From: Atlantibacter hermannii
GTDB lineage: Bacteria; Pseudomonadota; Gammaproteobacteria; Enterobacterales; Enterobacteriaceae
Length of the DNA: 64,000 bases
Assembly: GCF_009907385.1 (NCBI RefSeq)
Contig: NZ_JAAATR010000105.1
Span: 96,385-160,384, forward strand
Reading direction: 5' to 3'
Shown piece after piece: positions 41,089-52,158 of this stretch. Numbering within the stretch: position 1 is the stretch's first letter; every line of letters starts with the position of its first letter. Below the pieces are notes generated by a model. That model worked only from the letters and a program-made list of their open reading frames with translations, was not told the origin of the DNA and searched no databases. The translations under genes were made by a program, and so were the position numbers.

Positions 41089-41316
41089 ATGCCAAATCAA
41101 CAATCTAAAGCTCATCACGTGGGTGAATGGGCCAGTCTGAGAAATACCTCGCCGGAAATTGCCGAAGCCATCTTTGAAGTGGCGGACTATGACGAAAAAC
41201 TGGCGGAGAAAATTTGGGAAGAAGGCAATGATGAAGTGCTGATCCGCGCCTTTAAAAAAACCGATAAAGACGCCCTGTTCTGGGGCGAGCAAACCATCGA
41301 ACGTAAAAACGTCTGA
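41089..41316 (+). CDS. yccJ: YccJ, conserved 75-aa protein
   Basis: A 75-aa protein of unknown function, nearly identical to E. coli YccJ ([33 protein letters not shown]). ATG41089 with AGGAG upstream; the TTG one codon earlier is not needed. It forms an operon with wrbA, a sigma-S pairing in E. coli. No known motif. Confidence 0.95.
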   Translation: MPNQQSKAHHVGEWASLRNTSPEIAEAIFEVADYDEKLAEKIWEEGNDEVLIRAFKKTDKDALFWGEQTIERKNV

Positions 41317-41322
41317 GTCAAC

Positions 41323-41344
41323 GCCCCCGCCGCCCGGCGGGGGC
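41323..41344. terminator. Hairpin between yccJ and agp
   Basis: GCCCCCGCC (41323-41331) and GGCGGGGGC (41336-41344) form a 9-bp GC stem between converging genes. No T-tract on either side. Confidence 0.6.
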
Positions 41345-41350
41345 ATCGCG

Positions 41351-42589
41351 TTATTTCACCGCGCTTTCTAACACGCCGGCAAATTTATCCCACGGGCAAA
41401 AACCGTCGCTGTCGGTCGGGCAGCCGGTAAGCTGTAGCGTGACGCGCTGCGGCGGGCTTTCCAGATTCAGCGGCGTCGCGTCGCGCAGCTGCTCGCTGCT
41501 TTGATATACATATTCCACCTTCATTAAATCGCGATTGGTTTTGCTGTCGTGCCAGCGCTGGAACATGATTTTTCCGCCAATGGGCGTGCGCTCGTACTGG
41601 TGAGTCAGTTGATAGGGTTTGAAATCCAGCGCCGTCAGCAGCGAGGCGATATTGGAATCATGCCCCACCAGCACCGTCACGGCTGGCCCCTGCTTCCCGG
41701 TCACCAGCGCTTTCTGGATGTATTTCACCAGCGGCGCAGCCACGTTACGCGCCACATCCGGCGAAGTGAACAGCGTATCCTGATAGCCGTTTTTCAGCTT
41801 CGACAGCACGCTCCACTGCTTATCGGTTTTGATCTGGCCCCAGGCGACCTCATCCATCGGAAAGCCTTCGTAATACTGCAGCGTAAAGGCATCCACCAGC
41901 GAGTTACCCACTTTTAGCGGCCCGCTGACGCCCGGTTCTTCGGTGGCTTTGGCGCTGAACGTGTCTTTCGCCGCCGTTAAGTCGCACACCTGTTTCTGTT
42001 TACAGGACGGCGAGTCGTCATAGCCGGTCACCTCTTCCAGCAGTTTATAGCTTTCATCCAGCTGATATTCACCGCGCTGGGTTTCCATGGCTTTCAGCGC
42101 CGCCTGCTGGAATTCCGGCGAGGTATTGGTGATCACCGGATTGAAGGTCGGATCCATGGTGCCCATTTTTTCCTGGTGATGGACCGGAATATCGCAGCCC
42201 GGAAACGCGCCGGTAATAAAGAACTGCGCGGTGGCCACCGTGCGCTGGAGGCTGTTGGCGTAGGCATAAACCCGGTTATTCGCCGGGCATTCGCCGCTGG
42301 TGACCAGCCCCTGCCGGGCGAACCATTCGCGGAAATAGTGGCCCATATACACTTCCAGCACGCCGCCTTTGGTGGTGAGCTGCCCGCCGGGCACATCCCA
42401 TTGCGGCCATTTTTTCGCGGTGGATTGCTCAAGTACGCTGCCGTTATTGGCGAGCGGCGCGCGTAAGTTATGGCGGCTCATCAGCAGCACCTGCTGAAGC
42501 TGGTAGCCTTCCGGGGACGTGTCTGCCTTTGCCAGAGCGGGAATGAAACAAACGGAGGAGAGCGCAATTGCGATAATTTTTTTATTCAT
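41351..42589 (-). CDS. agp: Agp, periplasmic glucose-1-phosphatase
   Basis: A histidine acid phosphatase (412 aa; E. coli 413) with signal peptide about 1-23. The catalytic motif [10 protein letters not shown] carries the nucleophilic His (RHxxxRxP-type), and [10 protein letters not shown] holds the C-terminal HD. It frees glucose from glucose-1-phosphate in the periplasm. The open frame extends 54 codons upstream, but ATG42589 has AGGAA and begins the signal peptide. Confidence 0.96.
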   Translation of the reverse strand: MNKKIIAIALSSVCFIPALAKADTSPEGYQLQQVLLMSRHNLRAPLANNGSVLEQSTAKKWPQWDVPGGQLTTKGGVLEVYMGHYFREWFARQGLVTSGECPANNRVYAYANSLQRTVATAQFFITGAFPGCDIPVHHQEKMGTMDPTFNPVITNTSPEFQQAALKAMETQRGEYQLDESYKLLEEVTGYDDSPSCKQKQVCDLTAAKDTFSAKATEEPGVSGPLKVGNSLVDAFTLQYYEGFPMDEVAWGQIKTDKQWSVLSKLKNGYQDTLFTSPDVARNVAAPLVKYIQKALVTGKQGPAVTVLVGHDSNIASLLTALDFKPYQLTHQYERTPIGGKIMFQRWHDSKTNRDLMKVEYVYQSSEQLRDATPLNLESPPQRVTLQLTGCPTDSDGFCPWDKFAGVLESAVK

Positions 42590-42849
42590 GCCGGGTTCCT
42601 CGGACTGTTGGTTAAAACATGTCGAAGCAAGTGTGGCAGAAAAAACGCCGGTTCCCTGGCGCAGAGATCGCAAAATGACGATTTGATGACAGCGCCGCGC
42701 AGATGCGCAAGGGGGCGGGAAACAGAGGCCGGACAACGCAGCGAAACGCAACGGAACGCCGCTCTGCGCCTTACATTATCTGACAGTGCCCCCATGCCCC
42801 GGAGGCAGCATCGTAATGTTTATCGTTATATATCAGGAAATCAGGACCG

Positions 42850-43161
42850 CTAGACCTGCATATTCATCACGTCCTGATAGGCCGACACCAGCTTGTTGCG
42901 CACCTGAATGCCCATCTGCAGTGAGACCGACGATTTCTGCAAATCGACCATCACATCGTTAAGCGAAACGCCTGGCGCACCGAGTGAAAACTGGTTGGCC
43001 TGGGCGCGGGCGGCGTTCTGGGTATCGCTGATGCGCCCCAGCGCGGCCTGAAGCTCACCGGCAAAACTCACGGCGGGCTGCGGTTGTACTGGCGTATTGC
43101 GCGCAGACAGCATGGTGGCCTGCAACTGCTGGACGACGCCTTCAATCCCCTGAATGGACAT
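42850..43161 (-). CDS. fliE: FliE, MS ring-rod junction protein
   Basis: A 103-aa flagellar hook-basal-body protein joining the MS ring to the rod. ATG43161 follows GGGAG and gives [16 protein letters not shown]; the end [17 protein letters not shown] is the conserved export/rod helix. It is divergent from fliF, with an FlhDC-like box in between. Confidence 0.96.
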   Translation of the reverse strand: MSIQGIEGVVQQLQATMLSARNTPVQPQPAVSFAGELQAALGRISDTQNAARAQANQFSLGAPGVSLNDVMVDLQKSSVSLQMGIQVRNKLVSAYQDVMNMQV

Positions 43162-43216
43162 GACACTCCCCTGGATCATTTCGAGTAGACGGAGGTTAAC
43201 ACCTTGTCAATGAGAT

Positions 43217-43262
43217 AAAGGCGTTAAATAGCCCCTAAAATCTCATCTATTTGCTTCATCGA
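43217..43262. promoter_or_regulatory. FlhDC-type binding box between fliE and fliF
   Basis: AAGGCGTTAAATAGCC (43217-43232) and, after a gap, CTATTTGCTTCATCG (43247-43261) form the two inverted halves expected for FlhD4C2 (AAYGS-N2-3-AAATAGCG, inverted, about 10-15 apart). It would activate both divergent class 2 transcripts. Confidence 0.65.
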
Positions 43263-43387
43263 AATTCCTGGAAAGCCAAATAATGGCAGCGCCATCATTG
43301 TGGAAGTTATTGTGCACGTTGCACCCGGGAGTCCGTTTTGCTTCATAACACCAAAATTGTTGTCCACGCTGAGCGTCGAGGTGCGCG

Positions 43388-45073
43388 ATGAATACCGCTG
43401 CTCCGGCTCAAGCGCCAGCAAATAAAGCCAACGAATGGTTAACCCGCCTGCGAGCAAATCCTCGTATTCCGTTGATGGTCGCCAGCGCGGCCGCGGTCGC
43501 GATTATCGTGGCCCTGGTCCTGTGGGCGAAAACCCCGGATTACCGCGTTCTGTACAGTAACCTGAGCGAAAAAGATGGCGGCGCCATCGTCACTCAGCTC
43601 ACCCAAATGAACGTCCCCTATCGGTTCTCCGATAACGGGGGCGCCATTATGGTTCCGGCGGATAACGTACACGAGCTGCGCCTGAAGATGGCCGGGCTGG
43701 GCCTGCCGAAAGGCGGCGCGGTCGGCTTCGAACTGCTGGATCAGGAAAAGTTCGGCATCAGCCAGTTCAGCGAGCAGGTCAACTACCAGCGCGCGCTGGA
43801 AGGCGAACTGTCCCGCACCATCGAAACCTTAGGCCCGGTGAAAAGCGCCCGCGTTCACCTTGCCATGCCAAAGCCATCGCTGTTTGTCCGCGAGCAAAAA
43901 GCCCCTTCCGCTTCCGTGACGGTGAATCTGGAGCCGGGCCGCGCGCTGGATGAAGGGCAGATCACCGCCGTGGTGCATATGGTCTCCAGCGCGGTAGCCG
44001 GTCTGCCGCCGGGCAACGTGACGCTGGTGGATCAGGGGGGGCACCTGTTAACCCCCTCCAGCACCGCCGGGCGCGATCTGAACGATGCGCAACTGAAGTA
44101 CGCCGCCGACGTTGAAGGCCGCGTGCAGCGCCGCATCGAAGCGATCCTCGGTCCTATCGTGGGTAACGGCAACGTTCACGCCCAGGTGACCGCGCAAATC
44201 GACTTCGCCAGCAAAGAACAAACCGAAGAGCAGTACCGCCCGAATAACGATCCCAACCAGGCCGCCATCCGTTCGCGCCAGTTAAACAGTAACGAGCAAA
44301 TCGGCAGCGGCTTACCGGGCGGCGTGCCGGGCGCACTGTCAAACCAGCCTGCGCCGGCCAATAACGCGCCTATCGACGCGCCACCGGCTCAAAACCCGCA
44401 AAACGCCCAGAACAACGGCCAGCGCACGCAAACGGCCAATAACAACAGCGCGGTGCCGCGCAATACGCAGCGCGATGAAACCACCAACTACGAAGTCGAT
44501 CGCACCATTCGCCATACCAAAATGAACACCGGCGATGTGCAGCGTCTGTCCGTGGCGGTGGTGGTCAACTACCGCACGCTGCCGGACGGCAAACCGCTGC
44601 CGCTGACCAACGATCAGATGAAGCAGATCGAAGATCTGACGCGGGAAGCGATGGGCTTTAGCGACACGCGCGGCGATACCCTGAACGTGGTGAACTCGCC
44701 GTTCACCGAAACGCTGGAAACCGGTGGCGAACTGCCGTTCTGGCAGCAGCAGAGCTTCATCGATCAGCTGATGTCCGCAGGCCGCTGGCTGATTGTACTG
44801 ATTGTCGCCTGGCTGCTGTGGCGTAAAGCGGTACGTCCGCAGCTACAGCGCCGCGCCGAAGAGACCAAAGCCGTCCAGGAAGTGGCTCGCCAGCAGAAAG
44901 AGATGGAAGATGCGGTGGAAGTTCGCCTGACTCGCGACGAGCAAACCCAGCAGCGCCGCACCACCCAGCGCCTGAGCGCCGAGGTGATGAGCCAGCGTAT
45001 CCGTGAAATGTCTGATAACGATCCGCGCGTGGTGGCGCTGGTCATTCGCCAGTGGATGAGTAACGAACTATGA
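43388..45073 (+). CDS. fliF: FliF, flagellar MS-ring protein
   Basis: A 561-aa ring-forming membrane protein (E. coli 552). TM1 about 27-47, ring-building domains RBM1-3 with [23 protein letters not shown], a periplasmic low-complexity Asn/Gln/Pro loop about 305-365 that accounts for the extra length, TM2 about 455-475, and the C-terminal FliG-binding tail ([14 protein letters not shown]). First gene of fliFGHIJK. Confidence 0.98.
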   Translation: MNTAAPAQAPANKANEWLTRLRANPRIPLMVASAAAVAIIVALVLWAKTPDYRVLYSNLSEKDGGAIVTQLTQMNVPYRFSDNGGAIMVPADNVHELRLKMAGLGLPKGGAVGFELLDQEKFGISQFSEQVNYQRALEGELSRTIETLGPVKSARVHLAMPKPSLFVREQKAPSASVTVNLEPGRALDEGQITAVVHMVSSAVAGLPPGNVTLVDQGGHLLTPSSTAGRDLNDAQLKYAADVEGRVQRRIEAILGPIVGNGNVHAQVTAQIDFASKEQTEEQYRPNNDPNQAAIRSRQLNSNEQIGSGLPGGVPGALSNQPAPANNAPIDAPPAQNPQNAQNNGQRTQTANNNSAVPRNTQRDETTNYEVDRTIRHTKMNTGDVQRLSVAVVVNYRTLPDGKPLPLTNDQMKQIEDLTREAMGFSDTRGDTLNVVNSPFTETLETGGELPFWQQQSFIDQLMSAGRWLIVLIVAWLLWRKAVRPQLQRRAEETKAVQEVARQQKEMEDAVEVRLTRDEQTQQRRTTQRLSAEVMSQRIREMSDNDPRVVALVIRQWMSNEL

Positions 45074-46065
45074 GTGAACTGACCGGTACCGATAAAAGCG
45101 CTATTTTGCTGATGACCATCGGCGAAGACCGGGCGGCAGAGGTGTTCAAACACCTCTCCCCGCGCGAAGTGCAACACCTGAGCGCCGCGATGGCCAACGT
45201 GCGCCAGATCTCCAACAAGCAACTGACCGAAGTGCTGGCGGAGTTTGAACAGGAAGCCGAGCAGTTCGCGGCACTGAGCGTCAACGCCAACGACTATCTG
45301 CGTTCGGTGCTGATCAAAGCGCTGGGCGAAGAGCGCGCCGCCAGCCTGCTGGAGGATATTCTCGATACCAAAGAGACCACCTCGGGCATGGAAACGCTCA
45401 ACTTTATGGAGCCGCAGAGCGCCGCCGATCTTATTCGCGACGAGCATCCGCAGATTATCGCCACCATCCTGGTCCACCTCAAACGCGGCCAGGCGGCGGA
45501 TATTCTTGCCCTGTTTGACGAGCGTCTGCGTCACGATGTCATGCTGCGTATCGCCACCTTCGGCGGCGTCCAGCCGGCCGCGCTGGCGGAGCTGACCGAA
45601 GTGCTCAACAACCTGCTCGACGGCCAGAATCTCAAGCGCAGCAAAATGGGCGGCGTAAGAACCGCAGCCGAGATTATCAACCTGATGAAAACCCAGCAGG
45701 AAGAAGCGGTTATCACGGCGGTACGCGAGTTCGACGGCGATCTGGCGCAGAAAATTATCGACGAGATGTTCCTGTTCGAAAATCTGGTGGAAGTGGACGA
45801 CCGCAGTATTCAGCGCCTGTTGCAGGAAGTGGATTCCGAATCGCTGCTGGTGGCGCTCAAAGGTGCCGAACAGCCGCTGCGCGAGAAGTTCCTGCGCAAT
45901 ATGTCCCAGCGCGCGGCGGATATCCTGCGCGACGACCTGGCCAACCGTGGCCCGGTGCGTCTCTCCCAGGTGGAGAACGAGCAGAAGGCAATTCTGCTGA
46001 TTGTCCGTCGTCTGGCGGAAACCGGCGAGATGGTGATTGGCAGCGGCGAGGATACCTATGTCTAA
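45070..46065 (+). CDS. fliG: FliG, rotor/switch protein
   Basis: A 331-aa C-ring protein that transmits stator torque. The EHPQ motif ([13 protein letters not shown]) and GGV hinge ([12 protein letters not shown]) are present, and the C-terminal charged helix with the conserved Lys/Arg/Asp residues facing MotA is intact ([21 protein letters not shown]). ATGA overlap with fliF. Confidence 0.98.
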   Translation: MSELTGTDKSAILLMTIGEDRAAEVFKHLSPREVQHLSAAMANVRQISNKQLTEVLAEFEQEAEQFAALSVNANDYLRSVLIKALGEERAASLLEDILDTKETTSGMETLNFMEPQSAADLIRDEHPQIIATILVHLKRGQAADILALFDERLRHDVMLRIATFGGVQPAALAELTEVLNNLLDGQNLKRSKMGGVRTAAEIINLMKTQQEEAVITAVREFDGDLAQKIIDEMFLFENLVEVDDRSIQRLLQEVDSESLLVALKGAEQPLREKFLRNMSQRAADILRDDLANRGPVRLSQVENEQKAILLIVRRLAETGEMVIGSGEDTYV

Positions 46066-46753
46066 CCAACCGGCCTGGCAGCGCTGGCTGCCTGACGATC
46101 TCGCCCCACCCGCCACCGAATTTGTCATGCCGGACGCGGCGGAGCCTGATACTGAGCTCACCGCCGCCCAGCAGGAGCAACGGCTGCAACAGCAGCTGGC
46201 GATGCTGCAAACCCAGGCCCACGAGCAGGGTTATAACGCGGGCGCCGCCGAAGGCCGCGCCCAGGGGTTTGAACAGGGCCGCCAGGAAGGTTTCCAGAAA
46301 GGCGTCGAACAGGGCATGGCGGAAGCCCGCAACCAGCAGGCCCCGGTGCATGCCCGGATGCAGTTGCTGGTGAGTGAATTCCAGAACACCCTCGACGCCC
46401 TCGACAGCGTAATCGCCTCGCGTCTGATGCAGATGGCGCTGGAGGCCGCGCGCCAGGTGATCGGCCAGTCCGCTGGCGTCGACAACAACGCCCTGATCAA
46501 ACAGATCCAGCTGCTGTTGCAGCAGGAGCCGCTGTTCAGCGGCAAGCCGCAGTTGCGCGTACACCCGGATGATTTACAGCGCGTGGAAGAGATGCTGGGC
46601 GCGACCCTGAGCCTGCACGGCTGGCGGCTGCGCGGCGACCCGACGCTGCACCCCGGCGGCTGTAAAGTGTCGGCGGACGAAGGCGATCTCGACGCCAGCG
46701 TTGCCACCCGCTGGCAGGAGCTCTGCCGCCTCGCCGCGCCGGGAGTGGTGTAA
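46058..46753 (+). CDS. fliH: FliH, export ATPase regulator
   Basis: A 231-aa stator of the FliI ATPase. The Gln/Gly/Ala-rich GxxxG-type repeat ([23 protein letters not shown]) in the centre and the conserved C-terminal [18 protein letters not shown] block are present. ATG46058 overlaps the end of fliG by 8 bases and follows AGGA; the longer frame start at 46037 has no ribosome site. The stop overlaps the fliI start by one base (TAATG). Confidence 0.95.
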   Translation: MSNQPAWQRWLPDDLAPPATEFVMPDAAEPDTELTAAQQEQRLQQQLAMLQTQAHEQGYNAGAAEGRAQGFEQGRQEGFQKGVEQGMAEARNQQAPVHARMQLLVSEFQNTLDALDSVIASRLMQMALEAARQVIGQSAGVDNNALIKQIQLLLQQEPLFSGKPQLRVHPDDLQRVEEMLGATLSLHGWRLRGDPTLHPGGCKVSADEGDLDASVATRWQELCRLAAPGVV

Positions 46754-48123
46754 TGACCGCCCGGCTTACCCGCTGGCTGGCGTCCCTTGACGCCTTTGAA
46801 GCCAAAATCGCCCAACTGCCGCCGGTGCGCCGCTACGGGCGGTTGACCCGCGCCACGGGTCTGGTGCTGGAAGCCACCGGCCTGCAACTGCCGCTGGGGG
46901 CCACCTGTATCATCGAGCGCCAGAGCGGCAGCCAGACCCAGGAAGTGGAAAGCGAAGTGGTGGGTTTCAACGGCCAGAAACTGTTTCTGATGCCGCTGGA
47001 AGAAGTCGAAGGCATCTTGCCCGGCGCGCGGGTCTATGCCCGCCACACTGTGGGCGACAATCTGCAAAGCGGTAAACAACTGCCGCTGGGCCCGGAGCTG
47101 CTGGGCCGCGTACTGGACGGCAGCGGCAAACCGCTCGACGGCCTGCCCGCGCCGGAAACCGAATCCACCGGCGCGCTGATCACCCCGCCGTTCAACCCGT
47201 TACAGCGAACCCCAATTGAAGACGTGCTGGACGTGGGCGTACGCCCGATTAACGCCCTGCTCACCGTCGGACGCGGCCAGCGTATGGGTCTGTTCGCCGG
47301 TTCCGGCGTCGGCAAAAGCGTACTGTTAGGCATGATGGCCCGTTACACCCAGGCCGACGTGATTGTCGTCGGCCTGATAGGCGAGCGTGGCCGTGAAGTC
47401 AAAGATTTTATCGAAAACATCCTCGGCTCTGAGGGGCGCGCCCGCTCGGTGGTGATCGCCGCCCCGGCGGACGTCTCTCCCCTGCTGCGTATGCAGGGCG
47501 CGGCCTACGCCACGCGCATCGCCGAAGATTTCCGCGATCGCGGCCAGCATGTGCTGCTGATTATGGATTCCCTGACCCGCTACGCCATGGCCCAGCGTGA
47601 AATCGCGCTGGCGATCGGCGAACCGCCCGCCACCAAAGGCTACCCACCTTCGGTATTCGCCAAACTGCCGGCGCTGGTGGAGCGTGCGGGCAACGGTATC
47701 ACTGGCGGCGGCTCGATCACCGCGTTTTATACCGTCCTGACCGAAGGCGACGATCAGCAGGACCCCATCGCCGATTCAGCGCGCGCGATCCTCGACGGCC
47801 ACATCGTCCTGTCGCGCCGCCTGGCGGAAGCGGGCCACTATCCGGCCATCGATATTGAAGCCTCCATCAGCCGCGCCATGACGGCATTGATCACCGAACA
47901 ACACTACGCCCGGGTGCGGATGTTTAAGCAGTTACTGTCGAGTTTTCAACGCAACCGCGATCTGGTGAGCGTGGGGGCATACGCCAAAGGCAGCGATCCG
48001 TTACTGGATAAGGCCATCGCGCTCTGGCCGCAGCTGGAAGCGTTTTTACAACAGGGCATTTTCGAGCGTGCCGACGTCGGGAATTCGCTACAGGCGCTGG
48101 AGCTGATCTTCCCGACGGTGTAA
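46753..48123 (+). CDS. fliI: FliI, flagellar export ATPase
   Basis: A 456-aa F1-beta-like ATPase energising type III export of flagellar subunits. Walker A is [11 protein letters not shown], then [13 protein letters not shown], and Walker B is in [13 protein letters not shown]; it ends with the lid domain. It is nearly identical to E. coli FliI except at the C-terminal 10 residues. Confidence 0.98.
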   Translation: MTARLTRWLASLDAFEAKIAQLPPVRRYGRLTRATGLVLEATGLQLPLGATCIIERQSGSQTQEVESEVVGFNGQKLFLMPLEEVEGILPGARVYARHTVGDNLQSGKQLPLGPELLGRVLDGSGKPLDGLPAPETESTGALITPPFNPLQRTPIEDVLDVGVRPINALLTVGRGQRMGLFAGSGVGKSVLLGMMARYTQADVIVVGLIGERGREVKDFIENILGSEGRARSVVIAAPADVSPLLRMQGAAYATRIAEDFRDRGQHVLLIMDSLTRYAMAQREIALAIGEPPATKGYPPSVFAKLPALVERAGNGITGGGSITAFYTVLTEGDDQQDPIADSARAILDGHIVLSRRLAEAGHYPAIDIEASISRAMTALITEQHYARVRMFKQLLSSFQRNRDLVSVGAYAKGSDPLLDKAIALWPQLEAFLQQGIFERADVGNSLQALELIFPTV

Positions 48124-48144
48124 CGAGGCGTGAGTGAGGTAACC

Positions 48145-48588
48145 ATGAGTCAGAGCAATGCACTTAACACCTTAAAAGATCTGGCTGAAAAAGAAGTCGA
48201 TGACGCGGCTTTGCGGTTAGGTGAAATGCGGCGGGGGTGCCAGCAGGCCCAGGATCAGCTCAATATGCTGATCGACTATCAGCACGAGTACCGCAGCAAC
48301 CTGAACCAGGATATGAGCCAGGGTATCGCCAGTACCCGCTGGCAAAACTACCAACAGTTTATCCAGACGCTGGAAAAAGCGATTGAACAACACCGTCAGC
48401 AGTTAATGCAGTGGAATTCAAAAGTCGATCAGGCACTGGGTTTCTGGAAAGAAAAAAAGCAGCGTTTGCAGGCATGGCAGACGCTTTCCGATCGTCAGGC
48501 CAGCGCCGCGCTGTTGGCGGAAAACCGGCTCGATCAAAAACGTATGGATGAGTTTGCGCAGCGCGCGTCATTTCGGAAAAGCGAATGA
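48145..48588 (+). CDS. fliJ: FliJ, export chaperone/rotor of the FliI ring
   Basis: A 147-aa coiled-coil protein (E. coli 147), rich in Gln/Glu/Lys, with [24 protein letters not shown] and [16 protein letters not shown]48145 with GAGG upstream; a start 5 codons earlier is possible but unsupported. The stop overlaps the fliK start by 4 bases. Confidence 0.95.
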   Translation: MSQSNALNTLKDLAEKEVDDAALRLGEMRRGCQQAQDQLNMLIDYQHEYRSNLNQDMSQGIASTRWQNYQQFIQTLEKAIEQHRQQLMQWNSKVDQALGFWKEKKQRLQAWQTLSDRQASAALLAENRLDQKRMDEFAQRASFRKSE

Positions 48589-49790
48589 TTACATTACCTA
48601 AAATTTCACTGCTCCCTGAAGGCGATATTGCCGGGCTGGCGGTGTCTGACAAAAGCGCCCCACTCGGGGAATCTTTTCTGGCGTTGCTTAGCCAGGCGAT
48701 GCCCGGCATCGGCGACGGTCAGTCTCTTGATCTCGACGCGCTGGCAAACGGCGCCCAGAAACTGACGTTAAAACCGGGTGAATTCGCCGGGGAGGCTGAC
48801 TCCGGGGCAAAAACCCTGCCTGAAGCGATGCTGGTGGGACTGCATCCCCTCATGGACAGCCAGCCCGACGCCACCGTCACTGCTGAAGCCAGCGTGGCCG
48901 ACAACATTCACAGCGTCAAAGAGGATAAGCCACTCGACGAGCAGGATATGGCAGCATTAACTGCCCTGTTCGCAATGCTGCCTCACCAGCAAACCGCTGC
49001 GCTGGCGAAAGAAAGCGTCAGCGGTCAGGCCAGCACGACGGCAACGGCGGCAATCGCCACCGCGACAGGCTCGCTGGCGAAATCGCTGACTGGCGATGCG
49101 CGCGCCGACATGAAAAGCGATGGTAAAACCCGCACGGATACTCAGGCCTTAACGGCCCAGGCCCAGCCGACGGCTGCCGTTGCACCCCAGCAACCTGATG
49201 CGGTGCACGCCGCCAGCAACGCTGAAAAACTGTTTAACGACACCAACGCCAGTAGCCCGACCACGCCATCGGCGTTGCAGCCGCTGGTGAGTAGCGCCAC
49301 GACGTCAACCGTGCCGACCGGCGCAGCCATGGCTACCCCGCATACCGCGGTGCTGAATGCCCAGCTGGGCACCGCCGAATGGCAGCAGGCGTTCAGCCAG
49401 CACGTCACGCTGATGACCCGTAACGGCCAGCAAAGCGCCGAACTGCGCCTTAACCCGGAAGATCTGGGCCAGGTGCATATCTCGCTAAAAATCGACGATA
49501 ACCTGGCGCAGATGCAGTTTGTTTCGCCGCACAGCCACGTGCGCGCAGCGCTGGAAGCCGCGCTGCCGACGTTGCGCACGCAGCTGGCGGAAAGCGGCAT
49601 TCAGCTGGGCCAGAGCGATATCAGCAGCGAGAACTTTGCCGGGCAACAGCAGCAGCAAGGCCAGCCCCAGCAGGGCGGCTCACGCGGCAGCCAGTTTAGT
49701 TTTTCCGGTAGCGGCGAAGAGAGCGTGGCGGCTCCTGCCAGCCTGCAGCGAATCGCCCGTGGCGATAACGCGGTGGATATCTTCGCCTAA
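48585..49790 (+). CDS. fliK: FliK, hook-length control protein
   Basis: A 401-aa secreted molecular ruler (E. coli 375). The N-terminal two thirds is Ala/Thr/Gln-rich and low complexity, as usual. The C-terminal substrate-specificity switch domain holds [17 protein letters not shown] and [17 protein letters not shown] ([17 protein letters not shown]). Rod, hook and filament order depends on it. Last gene before a gap containing the fliL promoter. Confidence 0.96.
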   Translation: MITLPKISLLPEGDIAGLAVSDKSAPLGESFLALLSQAMPGIGDGQSLDLDALANGAQKLTLKPGEFAGEADSGAKTLPEAMLVGLHPLMDSQPDATVTAEASVADNIHSVKEDKPLDEQDMAALTALFAMLPHQQTAALAKESVSGQASTTATAAIATATGSLAKSLTGDARADMKSDGKTRTDTQALTAQAQPTAAVAPQQPDAVHAASNAEKLFNDTNASSPTTPSALQPLVSSATTSTVPTGAAMATPHTAVLNAQLGTAEWQQAFSQHVTLMTRNGQQSAELRLNPEDLGQVHISLKIDDNLAQMQFVSPHSHVRAALEAALPTLRTQLAESGIQLGQSDISSENFAGQQQQQGQPQQGGSRGSQFSFSGSGEESVAAPASLQRIARGDNAVDIFA

Positions 49791-49830
49791 CGCCTGAGGT
49801 AGCGTGAATATTCACGTCTTTTCCAGGCTT
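49789..49830 (+). promoter_or_regulatory. Possible FlhDC box and palindrome before fliL
   Basis: AACGCCTGAGGTAGCG (49789-49804) resembles an FlhDC half-site, with a poorer inverted half ending near 49830. Between them is the perfect 14-bp palindrome CGTGAATATTCACG (49803-49816). fliLMNOPQR needs a class 2 promoter here or in fliK. Confidence 0.4.
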
Positions 49831-49893
49831 TAACCGCCCGCAGACACGGGATAATCAGCCACTATGCAGTACTGATAGAGGAAACACGGTCAG

Positions 49894-50361
49894 ATGACTG
49901 ACAGCGCAATCACTAAAAGCCGTAAACGCTCCATCTGGATCCCGTTACTGGTGCTCATTACTCTTGCTGCCTGCGCCACCGCAGGATACAGCTACTGGCG
50001 GATGCAACAAACGCCGGACACGCCAGTAAAAGCGGAACCCGAGCCGCCGCCGGCGCCGGTGTTTTACGCTCTGGATACGTTTACGGTTAACCTCGGCGAC
50101 GCTGACCGGGTGCTGTATATCGGCATCACGCTGCGTCTGAAAGACGAGGCCACACGTCAGCGTCTGAGTGAATACCTGCCGGAAATCCGCAGCCGTTTAC
50201 TACTGCTGTTCTCACGTCAGAACGCGGAGCAACTCGCCACGGACGAAGGTAAACAGAAACTGGTTGAAGCCATTAAAGACACGCTTGCCCAGCCGCTGGT
50301 GGCAGGCCAACCGAAGCAGGTCGTGACCGACGTGCTGTACACAGCTTTTATTCTGCGGTAG
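49894..50361 (+). CDS. fliL: FliL, basal-body stator-associated protein
   Basis: A 155-aa single-pass inner-membrane protein (TM about 14-34) with a periplasmic domain that rings the stators. [26 protein letters not shown] is the conserved core, and the C-terminus [13 protein letters not shown] is intact. ATG49894 follows AGAGGAAACACGG. Starts the fliLMNOPQR segment. Confidence 0.97.
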   Translation: MTDSAITKSRKRSIWIPLLVLITLAACATAGYSYWRMQQTPDTPVKAEPEPPPAPVFYALDTFTVNLGDADRVLYIGITLRLKDEATRQRLSEYLPEIRSRLLLLFSRQNAEQLATDEGKQKLVEAIKDTLAQPLVAGQPKQVVTDVLYTAFILR

Positions 50362-50365
50362 ACCC

Positions 50366-51370
50366 ATGGGCGACAGTATTCTTTCACAGGCCGAAATCGA
50401 CGCGTTGTTGAATGGCGATAGCGACGACAACGTTGAACAAAAAAAGGCTGGCGTTAGCGACAGCGATATTCGCCCTTACGATCCTAATACCCAACGCCGG
50501 GTGGTGCGCGAGCGTCTCCAGGCGCTGGAGATCATCAACGAGCGTTTCGCCCGTCAGTTCCGTATGGGGCTGTTTAACCTGCTGCGTCGTAGCCCGGATA
50601 TTACCGTGGGCGCGATCCGCATTCAGCCCTATCACGAGTTTGCCCGCAACCTGCCGGTGCCGACCAACCTGAACCTGATCCACTTAAAACCGCTGCGCGG
50701 CACCGGGCTGTTTGTGTTTTCGCCAGGCCTGGTGTTTATCGCCGTGGATAACCTGTTCGGCGGCGACGGGCGCTTCCCCACCAAGGTGGAAGGCCGCGAG
50801 TTCACCCACACCGAACAGCGCGTGATTATGCGCATGCTGAAGCTGGCGCTGGAGTCCTACAGCGATGCGTGGAAAGCGATTAACCCGCTGGACGTGGAGT
50901 ATGTGCGTTCCGAGATGCAGGTGAAGTTCACCAACATCACTACCTCGCCGAACGATATTGTGGTGAACACCCCGTTCCACGTGGAAATCGGCAACCTGAC
51001 CGGCGAGTTCAACATCTGTCTGCCGTTCAGCATGATCGAGCCGCTGCGCGAGCTGCTGGTTAACCCGCCGCTGGAAAACTCCCGCCATGAAGACCAGAAC
51101 TGGCGTGAGAACCTGGTGCGCCAGGTGCAGCACTCGGAGCTGGAACTGGTGGCGAACTTCGCGGATATCTCGATGCGCCTGTCGAATATTCTCAAATTAA
51201 AACCGGGCGATGTGCTGCCCATCGAAAAACCGGATCGCATTATCGCCCATGTGGATGGCGTACCGGTACTGACCAGCCAGTACGGAACGGTAAACGGCCA
51301 GTACGCACTGCGCGTTGAACACCTGATCAACCCGATTTTACATTCGCTGAATGAGGAACAGCCCAAATGA
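50366..51370 (+). CDS. fliM: FliM, switch protein
   Basis: A 334-aa C-ring protein binding CheY-P. The N-terminal CheY-binding peptide MGDSILSQAEIDALLNG is exact; the middle domain carries VDNLFGGDGRFP, and the C-terminal SPOA domain binds FliN. Four bases after fliL; 4-base overlap with fliN. Confidence 0.98.
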   Translation: MGDSILSQAEIDALLNGDSDDNVEQKKAGVSDSDIRPYDPNTQRRVVRERLQALEIINERFARQFRMGLFNLLRRSPDITVGAIRIQPYHEFARNLPVPTNLNLIHLKPLRGTGLFVFSPGLVFIAVDNLFGGDGRFPTKVEGREFTHTEQRVIMRMLKLALESYSDAWKAINPLDVEYVRSEMQVKFTNITTSPNDIVVNTPFHVEIGNLTGEFNICLPFSMIEPLRELLVNPPLENSRHEDQNWRENLVRQVQHSELELVANFADISMRLSNILKLKPGDVLPIEKPDRIIAHVDGVPVLTSQYGTVNGQYALRVEHLINPILHSLNEEQPK

Positions 51371-51774
51371 GTGACATTAACAATCCGTCCGACGATAACG
51401 GCTCCGTGGACGATCTGTGGGCTGAAGCCATGAGTGAACAGAAATCCGCGACCAAAAGCAGCGCCGACAGCGTGTTTCGCGCGCTGGAAGGCGGCGACGT
51501 CAGCGGGACGTTACAGGATATCGATTTGATTATGGATATCCCGGTCAAGCTGACCGTGGAGCTGGGCCGCACCCGTATGACCATCAAAGAGCTGCTGCGT
51601 CTGACCCAGGGTTCGGTGGTGGCGCTGGAAGGTCTCGCGGGTGAGCCGCTGGATATTTTGATCAATGGCTATTTGATCGCGCAGGGTGAAGTGGTTGTGG
51701 TCGCCGATAAATACGGCGTGCGCATCACCGATATCATCACCCCGTCCGAACGCATGCGTCGTCTGAGCCGCTAA
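51367..51774 (+). CDS. fliN: FliN, switch protein
   Basis: A 135-aa SPOA-domain protein (E. coli 137). The acidic N-terminus is variable; the C-terminal half (LIMDIPVKLTVELGRTRMTIKELL…VRITDIITPSERMRRLS) is near-identical to E. coli. Forms the base of the C-ring and docks FliH. Confidence 0.98.
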   Translation: MSDINNPSDDNGSVDDLWAEAMSEQKSATKSSADSVFRALEGGDVSGTLQDIDLIMDIPVKLTVELGRTRMTIKELLRLTQGSVVALEGLAGEPLDILINGYLIAQGEVVVVADKYGVRITDIITPSERMRRLSR

Positions 51775-52158
51775 ATGACAGCCCAGACCGCCACCGTCGC
51801 CGCACCGCAGGCCATGCCGCAAGCCGGTTCGTCATTGATGCAGATCAGCGGCGCGCTGGCGGTGATTATTTTGCTGATTTTACTGGCGGGATGGCTGGCG
51901 AAGCGCTTTGGCTTCAGCGCCAAAAGCGGGCTGAGCAAAGAGGTGAAACTGCGCAGCAGCGTCAGCCTCGGCACCCGCGAGCGCATCGTGGTGGTGGAAG
52001 TGGAAGACGCCCGTCTGGTGCTGGGCGTCACGGCGTCGCAGATTACCCATCTGCATACCCTGCCCCCGGCTCCGGCAGAAACGGCGGTTACGCCATCGCA
52101 GCCCGCCGAGTTTCAAAATCTGATGAAAAATTTGCTTTCCCGAAACGGTAAACGTTGA
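51775..52158 (+). CDS. fliO: FliO, export gate assembly protein
   Basis: A 127-aa membrane protein with one TM helix (about 23-42) and a small cytoplasmic domain with [26 protein letters not shown]. It aids FliP ring assembly. The ATG follows the fliN stop directly. It is more diverged from E. coli than its neighbours, as usual for FliO. Confidence 0.93.
   Translation: MTAQTATVAAPQAMPQAGSSLMQISGALAVIILLILLAGWLAKRFGFSAKSGLSKEVKLRSSVSLGTRERIVVVEVEDARLVLGVTASQITHLHTLPPAPAETAVTPSQPAEFQNLMKNLLSRNGKR

Noticed and set aside
44764..46161. 465-codon minus-strand frame opposite fliF/fliG
   Set aside because: Antisense to two well-identified flagellar genes; composition is that of a shadow frame.
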